From positions 3,102,082-3,166,081 of the forward strand of contig OZ020262.1 in the NCBI GenBank assembly GCA_963971285.1: 64,000 nt of DNA. The letters run 5' to 3'. The stretch comes from Astropecten irregularis (Eukaryota > Echinodermata > Asteroidea > Paxillosida > Astropectinidae). Position 1 is the first letter of the stretch. Each line of letters begins with the position of its first letter. The translations under genes and the position numbers were made by a program. Of this stretch, positions 45,231-55,165 are shown piece by piece. A model generated the notes under the pieces. That model saw only the letters and a program-made list of their open reading frames with translations. It was not told the origin of the DNA and made no database searches.

Positions 45231-48200
45231 TGACACTAGCAGGGAAAGAAGAGGCTTGCCGATATGAGGCATTCAAAGGGGGTTCCCTGAGAAGGATGAG
45301 GGTTTTTATGAGGCAGGCCCTATCAGGAGAAGAAGAGAAATAAAGCGGCCAGATAATAATGGCTTATTATGGGACAGTTCTAGTCAAATCAGGAGAAGAG
45401 GGAGAAAGCCCCACGAAGGGTTTGCTAGTCCATTCAAATAGTCTAAGTGTTAACGTATTAAAGCAGACGAAAAAATGAGGAGAGCATTGGGGCAAACATA
45501 ACGGTGACGAATGCTTCGCTTTTATCGGGAAAGCCCGAAATTCCAGAAGGGAGAGAACCCTTTACGGTAAGACGGGCTACGCCGGGGCCCAGAAGAGCCC
45601 ATCAAGGGACGGTGTGGAGGTGTTAATAAAACAGAATGCTATAAGACGTGTTGAACTCTTGTGGTTTTTTGATGTGGTTTTTAACGCTGTTTTGTTCTCT
45701 TTCCCGTTGCCCAGTCCATATGCCCCGCTGGCATGCAGTCAGTACTTCGTGGGAGCAGTTGTCCGCCAATGTTTTGCAGTTCTTACCTTACAGCCGGAGC
45801 AGGGGATAGCTCATGGGCAGACATACACCCCGTGAGGGTAGCTATCGCCAGGTTGGACTAAATCTGAGTCTTGGCTTTTACGGCCCAGAATGGGTCGGGA
45901 TGGGCGGCTCCGTTGCGCGAGTACTGATGGGAGGCTTGGGATACGTTTTTGACTGGGTTAGGGCACGGTGCGTGATGGGGAAGGGGAATCAGATCAGGAG
46001 CCTTGGCAAGGCAGTCCGACAAGGCAGTTCCAAAGCGCGCCCTCGCATTGGCGGGTAGTTTGTTTGTGCCCTTATTATTTAAACAATTGCAGGGCTGTTA
46101 ATAATATGCTTCTGTAGGAATGTTTATCAGTGGGGCCACAACGCCCATATTGGTCCTTCCATAGGGGCACAATCCTCGGGGTAGGGACTCCTCGAGGGTC
46201 CGAATGGACGGGGTCCTTTTTTTTCTTTTTTTTTACGCACAGCCTGTGTGATGATGTTCTGCCCCAAGCAGCGCTTCTATTTGCTTGGCAGCTGGATCTC
46301 GCCATTTGTCCGTGCGGAGGAGCAGTGGAACCCATGAAGAAGAGCAGTGGAACCCATGAAGAATTCTCGTTTGATTGCCGTTTCCTAACGGAAGCCAATA
46401 GGGGTTCAAGGTGTAGGCTCCTGGGCGACGACTTGCATTCTATTTCATTCACTTCCAGAGGGTTCAGCCAGTGCCGAAGAAGACGGGAGTGTCACTGGCC
46501 TTATAATTGGGCCATTTCATTGACGTGAGGAGAGGACATCGACGGCCGGCCTGCACCTTTTGTGTCAGTGGCTACGCCTCAATTCTAGCTCTTTATGGGC
46601 ATCTGGTGGGCTGATACGAAGAATGTTATATTCGCCAGGTAAGGGAGGACATCTTGTCGGTGCTAGCGGAGTTCTTTTGAGGGCCATGCTTGGTCGTTTC
46701 AAGGGCCGGAGTTGTTCTGTTTGGGTTGTGTGACGTTTTCACTTCCTACCTTGATGGTCCCACTTTGGTTCCGCTGATTCGGTCCCAATAGGTTGGGGAC
46801 AGGAACTTCCGCTCAACAATGCGGCTCACCTTGGATGCATCGAGTTACAGATATAGGGTGGAGTGCCGCCGTCGCCTATTTTGTTGCGGCCAAGAGGCAT
46901 TAAGCTTGGGTTTTACTCGTTAAGGGGGTCATACGCTGCAAAGAGGCTCCCTTCACTTCGTGCTCCCTGTGGTGCGCCATCTTTTGAGCAGACGGAGGTG
47001 GATGCGCTAGCGGATTCGGTGATATAACGCCACGCGGGATCAGGTCTCCAAGCGAGGTCGGTCATGTTTGCGAGTGAATTGAGCCTTCTCATTCGTGCCT
47101 GCAGTGGAGAGGATTTTCACTTGTGGGTGCCGTTTAGGAGTAGGCCTAATCCGACTGACGCCCCCTCGAGGTAATTTTTGTCGAGGGCTGGCTCTCGGCT
47201 CATACCGTGTTTGGGGTGGCTTCTTCGCAAGAGGGGGAACTGGGCGGTAAGTAGTACGTGAAGTCTAACGCATGTGGGTTTCTTCTACTATACGTGCAGT
47301 TTGCACGAATGAAAGCCAGTCTGGAGAGGCTGGTCCAAAATTTTGGGCGCTTGCCCAAACAATAGCAGGTACGGGGCTGTTTGTTTGATCAAGCTGGGAT
47401 GCACTTGCTCGAACGTGCCCCCCTGCTGCCATTGTTACTGAAGGTGGAGCATTCAGTAGACCGAGGCTCAAGAGGGAAGACCCGATCCTGTTATGATGTC
47501 CTTGGATGGCCTAGTGGGGGAGACAAGGTTTTCAAGATGGCTAGCGTCAATCATGCTTGGTAACGGTAGCGGGCACAGTGGGCTCATGTAGGAGGACCGT
47601 ATGGCATATTGTCCTCTTTGTACTCGATTGCGGACATCCAGGGTATCCAAACACCCGAGATAAAAAAAAAAAAAAAAAAAAATTATAATCATCGAAGCGG
47701 GTCAAAAAATAAATGAAGCTACTCGGTCGGAGCAGGCCAGGGCGCTCGTCTTACCAGGAGGTACAATGGACTTTTTCTCTGGCGGGCCCGATGGTTGGTC
47801 GGTGAGATTTGGGAGTCGGGCAGCTTTGCCTTCGCTAAGGCAGCGGACCCAAGCCTCATTTCAGCTGAATAATTGGGTTCCCCTCGGAATTCTAGGCATA
47901 TGGGGCAACGGGCTTAAATCAGGGTTGTGGATCTGGCCCGCGAGGATGCTTTGACATGTTTTCAGGAGCTTCAAATTTCCGGATGCCCCGCGCCAGTTGC
48001 TTAGTGAACAAAGTCTTTGTCGTGAGGCAGCCCTGATATTCGGTTTCAAACTGTATTGTCAGGTTCTTTGGACGAGGGCTGCCACGCCCTGGGAGCACTT
48101 AGGCACTTGGCCTCCACCTTGAAGCTTCTAGGGCCGCGGAGCAGAGCAGAGAGCGGCTCCTCGAACCTGGGGTGCAGCTGTGCCACATTAACGACGTAAC

Positions 48201-48599
48201 GAGGCCTCGCGTCACAGTTCTAGTGCCTCGCAGTGCGGTTATAACCTTAACGGTAGTGGAAGGTGTTCAGCAGCGGGCTTTGCTGGGGTTTCTATCGCCC
48301 TTTGGTCCGTGGCTCCAGAGCCCTTCTGGCTTTCCAATTCATTTCCTTACTGGAGTTCAGACAGGTCTATAAAATCGGATACGGGGTCTAGAGCCCAAAT
48401 GGCAAGAGATGAGACAACGGTGGTCGAAATGGTGGCAGGTTTTGCAGCTTATCAGAAAGGGGGCGGTTAAGGTATGGGAGTGAGAGATGGGGTGGTTTAG
48501 GGAGAGTTTTACTTGGAGGAGATGCGCGGTTCGGCAGGTGCCCGGAACCAAAATCATTTCTACCCATATCTCAATCCATAGAATCCAGAGCCCGAGACA

Positions 48600-48905
48600 A
48601 TACAGCGATGCAAATAGTATTAGGGAATTTACACTGTATTACCCCATCCCAGCCCCGGCCCGCCAAAGGCCGCGGTCCCATGTAGCCCCGACACGGTCAC
48701 CCAATTCCTCGTATCTTCTGCTCCACACTGATGAGAGGAACAAATATACAATAATAATAACAGTCGAGGTTTTTATTTTATCTGAGCTGTATGTATGAGC
48801 TGCACTAGTAAGCAGGAGGTCGTGGGTTCGAATCCCACCTGAGCAAGCATGTGATTTTTTCTCACGTGCTCTCACAAGCACTGAGTATACAGTGCTCATC
48901 CACGT
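48600..48905 (-). mobile_element. SINE-like repeat with tRNA-like part
   Basis: TCGTGGGTTCGAATCCCACC (B-box type) at about 48820 is joined to a block with CCCAATTCCTCGTATCTTCT and CCAGCCCCGGCCCGCCAAAG. The two halves also occur apart, at 3540-3580 and 36690-36810, so they form one composite family. The minus frame 48639-48899 (GGIRTHDLL) is the usual artefact of such repeats. Confidence 0.65.
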
Positions 48906-49529
48906 CGGGCAAGCCTAATTTGCATGTATACAATTACTCATGACGTTGTTGCCTATACACGACAACAACGTCATCAGGAGTTACTGCAGCTACGGCAGAC
49001 CCACCAAAAATTGAAAAGAATGAGTCAGATAGTGGCCCCAACTAAACTACCATTTTTGCAATTTTCCACCAAAATATGAGGGGACTGCTGGATTTTTCTT
49101 TTGACTGTGAAGTCGACGGTTACAGTCGCAGGATCTCTATGTGTGCGTTCGTTTCATAACACGGGGTATACCTGACCTGAGAATGGGTGCCTGTTAATAG
49201 CGCAAACAACATGCGAGAGGCTGTAGGCGAGGTTCAAAAAAGCTAAAAGTGTGTAATGCATGCAGTTGTTTGTCGCCACCAATCGTCCTCACGATAACAA
49301 ACACAATCCCCAAGTATTACACACACTCACGTACTGTACATTCTTGATATTATGTCTGTGCCTTTTCTCTTCTAGTTCTGGTCTACCTAAGAAGAAGGAC
49401 CAGTCCTAAGTGCTGTATATTCTCAGCCAATGTGATTGTCTGACTGCGACCGGTCCCGTGATTATCTTAACAGGTGATGGATTCATTCTTGGTGCGATAA
49501 AAGTTGAGATTTTAATCTTTAATTTTAAT

Positions 49530-52110
49530 CTAGTAGGGGCCTAGTAGTAGTATCGTCCGGTCATAAGTTTCCGATGGACATATGTTTTCGATGACGAAAT
49601 TTGATTCCCATTTACCGCGAGACCGTGCGTGATACTTTGTAATCAGTAAGCCTGAAGTGATGACTATACTCAGGGCTATCTCCAACATTCAGGATATTGA
49701 GAATAAAGTTTTCAGTTGTGAGTGATACTCAAAAGTAAAAAACTATGTAATTTTGGGTATAGATTACTAATGCATTTTAAGGCTAATGTTCAAACGTTTA
49801 TAAAAGACACAATCTGTGGTCAAATATTCCAAACTAAAATGTCGTCTGCTCGAACAACTTTCATTCTTCCGATGTCAGACGGCAGGTCATGTGATCGCAG
49901 TGCGATCTGGGTTTTTATGGCATGCCAATGTAACAAAAGTGTTAAAGTCTTTCTTAAATCGAAGTGCCATAATTTTATTTTTCTCTTTTTAATTTGAAAC
50001 TTTGCTAAGCTGATGAACTTAAGCTATCCACGTTTAGGCCTCTCATAATGATGCCATATATTATAAAAATGTTGTGATAATAATTTTACCTACCATGATC
50101 TGTACCAAATTCTCATTTTGTTGATTCATCCATTTATTTATAAAAAATAATTTATCATTCACGATCTTTGAATCAAAACAGTTTCAGGACCTTTTATAAA
50201 TAACTCCATCGACCCAGTTCGATCAAATCAAGTCAGGACAATATTTCATCAATTTTTGAGTGACTTGGCACGCCATAGCTACTCCGATGTCAACGAACTT
50301 TGCCGCACAACCAAGTTATCGAAAACTGGTGACGCGTTGTTTACATAGCGGAATCGATGTCGCTGTAAATGACGGACAATGTTTCCAAAGAAAAGACTTC
50401 AACTTCGATGATTTTTACAGAGTATAATCTGGAAGTGTCCAGTTCAAAGTTAGTGAAGTGATTTTCTGAAATTTTATTTCGTTTCTGTTTTATAGAAGTT
50501 TTCCCGTTATCCCATCGGAAACCGGTGACTGCAGGATACTAGTACTAGTACTAGTATCCTGCAGTCATCGGTTTTCGATGGGATAACGGGAAAACTTCTA
50601 TAAAACAGAAACGAAATAAAATTTCAGTTAATCACTTCACTAACTTTGAACTGGACACTTCCAGATTATAATCTGTAAAAATCCTCGAAGTTGAATTATT
50701 TTCTTTGGATATATTGTCCGTCATTTACAGCGACACTGATTCCACGGGGATTGTGGGTTGACGGGTCCTAAAACTATAAAGGAAAGGAAACTACTTTTTG
50801 AAAAGTAACTTACCTACATATACTTGAGCTTTGATGGTCTCCTCCTCTATATTACCAAGGTTAAATTTTTGGAAAGAGGGCAGGGCTTTGATTTTTGAGG
50901 GAAATTATGGGGTAAAAACGGTAACCAAGATTGTAACATTTCACCGCCGCACGGACGGCCGCAGACGAGAATAGTCTGGTTTCCACTCTGACATTTTGAG
51001 GACTCTTGATCTGTTGGGTCTGGGCACTAGACTAACCAGACCAGACAAAATAGCCTCACGCGATCAGACGGTCTGTTTTAAAGTTTACAAGAAGTGCGTA
51101 AGAAAATTGAATTTTAACCCTGAAATCTTTAACAAATGTTTTCAATCTAGGCTTTTAAGGACCCATGAACATTTGCTGAAAGTCAAAAGTATAATTTTTG
51201 AGGAGTAGAAGTTAGTTCAGAGCCAAAAAAATCAATGTGTTTTGGGATCCCGTCAACCCACAATCGCCGATTCCACTATGTAAACAAAGCGTCACCAGTT
51301 TTCGGTAACTTGGTTATGTGGCAAAGTTCGTTGACATCGGAGTAGCTATGGCGCGCCAATTCACCCAAAAATTGATTAAATATTGTCCTGACTCAATTTG
51401 ATCGAATTGGGTCGATGGAGTTATTTATAAAAGGTTCTGAAACGGTTTTGATTCCAAGATCATGAATGATAAATTATTTTTTATAAATAATTGGTTGAAT
51501 CAACAAAATGAGAATTTGGTACAGATCATGGCAGGTAAAATTATTATCACAACATTTTTATTATATCTGGCATCATTAGGAGAGGCCTAAACGTGGATAG
51601 CTTAAGTTCATCAGCTTAGAAAAGTTTCAAGTTGAAAAGAGAAAAACTAAATTATGGCACTTCGATTTGAAAAAGACTTTAACACTTTTGTTACATTGGC
51701 ATGCCATAAAAACCCAGATCGCAGCAGGATCACATGACCTGCCGTCTGACATTGGAAGAATGAAAGTTGCTCGAGCAGAATACAGTTTAGTTTGGAATAT
51801 TTTACCACAGATTGTGTCTTTTCTAAACGTTTGAACATTAGCCTTAAAATGCATTAGTAATCTATACCCAAAATCACATAGTTTTTTTACTTTTGAGTAT
51901 CACTCACAGCTGAAAACTTTATTCTCAACATCCTGAATGTTGGAGATAGCCCTGAGTGTAGTCATCACTTAAGGCATACTGATCACAAAGTATCACGCAC
52001 GGTCTCGCGGTAAACGGGAGTCGAATTTGGTCATCGAAAACACATGTCCATCGGAAACTCATGACCGGACGATAGGGCCTACTAGTAGTAGGCCCTACTA
52101 GTAAGTAGGC
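49530..52110. mobile_element. Giant foldback element, two ~1-kb arms
   Basis: The left arm, about 49534-50540, is the reverse complement of 50541-50745 plus 51269-52085. The centre is GATACTAGTACTAGTACTAG near 50540. The outer ends carry CCTAGTAGTAGTATCGTCCG and its complement. Arms look about 90-95% identical by eye. The right arm is split by the element at 50746-51268. The mirrored frames 49722-49997 and 51627-51854 are the same sequence in both arms and are not genes. Confidence 0.88.
50746..51268. mobile_element. 523-bp element nested in the foldback, 8-bp TSD
   Basis: GGGGATTGTGGGTTGACGGG at 50746 faces CCCGTCAACCCACAATCGCC ending at 51268. GATTCCAC flanks both sides (50738-50745, 51269-51276). 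The intact left arm of the foldback confirms the empty site. An 8-bp TSD suggests hAT. Confidence 0.85.
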
Positions 52111-52165
52111 AGTAGGCCTAGGCCTATTTTAAAGTTTAAAAATGTGTTTTAAAACGTCTAACGTT

Positions 52166-52390
52166 AATAGACACTCAGGGCGCTGAACTTTTTGGGGGGT
52201 TCCTGAAGTTTACTACACTCAGGTTAGGTTTAGTACACTCAGGTTAGCTGGTACCCAGCTGGTACCAGCTAACCTGAGTGTGCTAAACTTCAGGAACCCC
52301 CTTTTTTTATAATAGTTTTAGGCATGCATGTTATGATGTTGGGGGTCGATCGAGTCGATGGGTCCCAAAAGGGAGTTCAGTGCTCCAGTT
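52166..52390. mobile_element. Palindromic MITE (CAGGGCGCTGAACT ends)
   Basis: CTCAGGGCGCTGAACTTTTT at 52166 faces AGTTCAGTGCTCCAG near 52390. Inside, 52197-52300 is a long hairpin with AACCTGAGTGTGCTAAACTT arms meeting at GGTACCCAGCTGGTACC. A related end is at 12458. Confidence 0.7.
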
Positions 52391-52399
52391 AATACTGTG

Positions 52400-53080
52400 T
52401 AGTGTGTCTAGTTTACGTCATGAATTAGTCTAGACCATGTAACTGCGTAGGACTTGACTTTGAAAGTACACACTGACAATAGACCGTACCCTTAAACAGG
52501 GCCTGGCCTTGCCTGGTCCTTATTTCCTTAAATCTGTAACGCCCTATTTTTGTGCTTACGGGCACTGCTCTGCTGTGATATCTATTTTTCATGGAATCCA
52601 TTTAAGCAAGACTTTCAGTTAGCAAAGAACTTCTAGGCTAGCCGTGATTATTTTCTTCTAATGTGCTGTCATATGCATTCTGCAGAAAGTTCATGCTTAG
52701 CATAGCTAGAAAGAAAACTCTCCCGTGAAAAATGCTAACCGTGTATGCAAAAAACCTCTACTATCGTACATGTAAGTGAAGAATCTTTGCTTAGGGTAAG
52801 GGATTCCATGAAATTGGGCCCTGTTTACATGTATGTGTCTATTAATGCTGACACGGCTTTCAAGCCAATTAAAAAAAAGAAGTATGATGCCCCAGTTACA
52901 AGGTCTAGAACGTGTTAGTCAACAGTCATTTGCAGTTGGCCCAGACCATAGTATTCCACACTACTACATACTAAAACCTGTACTAATTAAACATATTTGC
53001 TTGGACGGCAGGACGCATCGGATCCAGGATTCGGAGCATTGAATTATGATTTAATGGGTACAAGTTTTGATTTTTTGGGC
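52400..53080. other. Intergenic DNA, no gene seen
   Basis: No exon or element ends recognised; the frame at 52833-53042 has no domain. Confidence 0.4.
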
Positions 53081-53100
53081 CCTATTGGACCGCTAAACAC

Positions 53101-53198
53101 AGATCCAGTAACTGGAGCCTATAGATTACAGCCGATCATCTCAAAATCGTTCATAATGAGTGATACTAAATACTAGGGCTGGGCTCCAGTTACTGGAT
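53101..53198. mobile_element. ~100-bp MITE, AGATCCAGTAACTGGAGCC ends
   Basis: AGATCCAGTAACTGGAGCC at 53101 is complementary to GGGCTCCAGTTACTGGATCT ending at about 53198. The interior is unique. Confidence 0.7.
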
Positions 53199-53280
53199 CT
53201 ATGCGAACCCAATCATTTGCAAATACTTTAGGCCTACTGCATTCAGCACATTGGGGATGTACATGTACATGTATGACTGT

Positions 53281-53406
53281 GGGCCTGTTTGTTTCGTGCT
53301 CATGATCGTGATCTGCAGATACACGTTCCATGCAGGATACTCTAAAATGGGATCCGGATCAGCATTCAGTAAGATAACGGATATCATGCATGAAACAAAC
53401 AGGCCC
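53281..53406. mobile_element. Short MITE, GGGCCTGTTTGTTTC family, second copy
   Basis: GGGCCTGTTTGTTTC at 53281 and its complement ending at 53406, with TGT on both sides. It shares AAAATGGGATCCGGATC with 5401-5531. Confidence 0.75.
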
Positions 53407-53414
53407 TGTACATG

Positions 53415-53850
53415 TATCTGTTGACCTGGGACAGAGTTGACCTGGGACTGAGTTGACCTGGGACTGAGTTGACCTGGGACTGAGTTGACCTGGGACTGAG
53501 TTGACCTGGGACTGAGTTGACCTGGGACTGAGTTGACCTGGGACTGAGTTGACCTGGGACTGAGTTGACCTGGGACTGAGTTGACCTGGGACTGAGTTGA
53601 CCTGGGACTGAGTTGACCTGGGACTGAGTTGACCTGGGACTGAGTTGACCTGAGACTGAGTTGACCCGGGACAGAGTTGACCTGGGACTGAGTTGACCTG
53701 GGACTGAGTTGACCTGGGACTGAGTTGACCTGGGACTGAGTTGACCTGAGACTGAGTTGACCTGGGGCTGAGTTGACCTGGGACTGAGTTGACCTGAGAC
53801 TGAGTTGACCTGGGACAGAATTGACCTGGGACTGAGTTGACATATGAATG
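53415..53850. repeat. 16-bp minisatellite upstream of WDR53
   Basis: About 27 units of GAGTTGACCTGGGACT, with rare variants (GAGACT, GGGACA, GGGGCT), end ~190 bp before the WDR53 start codon. Because 16 is not a multiple of three, both long minus frames here (53199-53843, 53359-53859) read the same 16-residue cycle and are artefacts. Confidence 0.95.
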
Positions 53851-53988
53851 AGATGACATAGTAAGGTGACCTAGAAGCTACTCTCTGGTCATGCCAGCAA
53901 ATTTGTCAATCTTTGATGCAGCAGGCTTGGTCATTTACCAGTATATGAGAATATCTACCAGTGTAATTAATGAAGATTATTTTTTCTG

Positions 53989-54037
53989 GATTTCTTTCCT
54001 CAGGGATGCACATGTTCAGACGCATACTTGTACCAAA
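53989..54037 (+). promoter_or_regulatory. Splice acceptor and 5' UTR before WDR53 start
   Basis: GGATTTCTTTCCTCAG is a pyrimidine tract ending in AG at 54003. The 34 nt to the ATG have no in-frame start. It rules out translation from 53891 in a spliced transcript. Confidence 0.6.
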
Positions 54038-55165
54038 ATGGAGTTAAAGACAGTTTGGAGGAATGGTCATATGGAGACAGTTCTTTGTCTGGGACTGAAT
54101 GTACTAAATGACGTAGCTGCATCTGGAGCTGAAAAGGGTGAGGTATGTCTGTGGAGCCTTGATGGAAAGGTGATCAGCAAAAAGACTTTTCCCTCTTTGG
54201 CTGATGTTAACAGCGTGCGCTTCTCTTCAGCACAGCCATCTATACTGTACGTTGCTGTAGGGCAAGTCATTGAAATGGTTGATATTCGATGTCCAGATAA
54301 CTCCATGGTAACATTCACTTACAACAAGGAGGACATTAACCAATTAGCTGTTGATCCTAAGGATGCTTTCCTAGCAGCTTGTGATGATGATGGAGTTATC
54401 AAAGTCATCGATGTTCAAAACCATAAAGTGTTCAGGACGCTTAAGGGTCATGATAACATATGCTCCAGTGTGTCATTTCATCCCAGTGTGCCAAGGGAGA
54501 TGGTATCTGGTGGTCTGGATTGTTTCATTCATACATGGGAGATAAATCGAGGGAAACCTTTAGTATCAATGAACATGCAAGAGGTTCTACTTGAAGTTGC
54601 AGCTGGAGATGATGAGACACCTAGCCCATACATGATCAACCCTCCATTTGTACATTCTGTGGATCACTCCAGTAGTGGTAATCATATTGCTTGTGGTTTG
54701 GAAAATGCGCAAATCCAGTTACTTGAGAGAAAAGGGAGAAGGAACTTGTTATCTGCTAGAAGCCTTCAAGGACATAGTCTTGGTGTTACACAGGTGTGCT
54801 TTGTGCCGGATTGCCCAGGACAAACCCCAGATTTGTTGGTTTCAGCGGGGAACGACTGTAGGCTTATTCTGTGGGATACATCACCCAAATGTTGCAGTTC
54901 TGGAGATACAGGGAAAACTAAAACAGTAGCACAGAGATCAGAAACAAATTCCAAGTCAGAAATTGAACTAACTAGTGAGTGTGAAGGTACCAGCAAGGAT
55001 TGTAGTTCAAGCGAATCATCAGTTTTAAGCAAAAACCAGCAACGGTGTTCCATAAAACACACAGATAAAATTAATTGGATTGCACCATTATATTCATCAG
55101 GTGGAACCAATCTGATTCTTGTTGCAGATGTTTCCCAAACCGTATCAGTCTACCAGTGGCAATAG
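54038..55165 (+). CDS. WDR53: WD repeat-containing protein 53
   Basis: A single uninterrupted coding exon gives 375 aa; the human protein, as I recall it, is about 358 aa. Distinctive matches to vertebrate WDR53 are VLCL near the start, ASGAE.G near residue 30, SLKGHDNICSSVSFHP-type sequence (here TLKGHDNICSSVSFHP), VSQVCF (here VTQVCF) with GNDCRLILWD, and a C-terminal KINWI and ILVADVSQTVSVYQ block. The WD40 repeats form a beta-propeller scaffold. The human protein has been listed among DDB1-CUL4-associated WD40 proteins, but I see no clear WDxR motif here. Start 54038 is preferred over the upstream in-frame 53891, because a splice acceptor (TTTCTTTCCTCAG) ends at 54003 and homology begins at MELKTVW. 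So a 5' UTR intron is likely. An acidic/serine-rich insert lies near residues 290-335. It converges with the ABCC4-like gene. Confidence 0.93.
   Translation: MELKTVWRNGHMETVLCLGLNVLNDVAASGAEKGEVCLWSLDGKVISKKTFPSLADVNSVRFSSAQPSILYVAVGQVIEMVDIRCPDNSMVTFTYNKEDINQLAVDPKDAFLAACDDDGVIKVIDVQNHKVFRTLKGHDNICSSVSFHPSVPREMVSGGLDCFIHTWEINRGKPLVSMNMQEVLLEVAAGDDETPSPYMINPPFVHSVDHSSSGNHIACGLENAQIQLLERKGRRNLLSARSLQGHSLGVTQVCFVPDCPGQTPDLLVSAGNDCRLILWDTSPKCCSSGDTGKTKTVAQRSETNSKSEIELTSECEGTSKDCSSSESSVLSKNQQRCSIKHTDKINWIAPLYSSGGTNLILVADVSQTVSVYQWQ

Larger units (their letters stand above)
41700..48560 (+). other. G-rich tract of unknown origin with hairpin arrays
   Basis: This ~6.9-kb block differs from its flanks: GC-rich, purine-biased on plus, and without the AT-rich MITEs seen elsewhere. 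It holds two hairpin arrays (42475-43125, 44345-45230) and many single GGGAAAGCCC-like motifs. Open frames are short. The frame 41726-42028 has two hydrophobic stretches but no recognisable family or exon signals. A decayed, high-GC autonomous transposon is one guess. I cannot identify RT, integrase or recombinase motifs. Confidence 0.4.

Noticed and set aside
49722-51854. Same ~75-aa protein encoded twice in opposite orientation
   Set aside because: The two frames are mirror arms of the foldback element.
53199-53859. Repeat protein STQSQVNSVPGQ on the minus strand
   Set aside because: The 16-bp unit gives the same 16-residue cycle in every frame; a minisatellite artefact.
53891-54037. N-terminal extension of WDR53
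   Set aside because: It precedes a good splice acceptor at 54003 and has no resemblance to WDR53.
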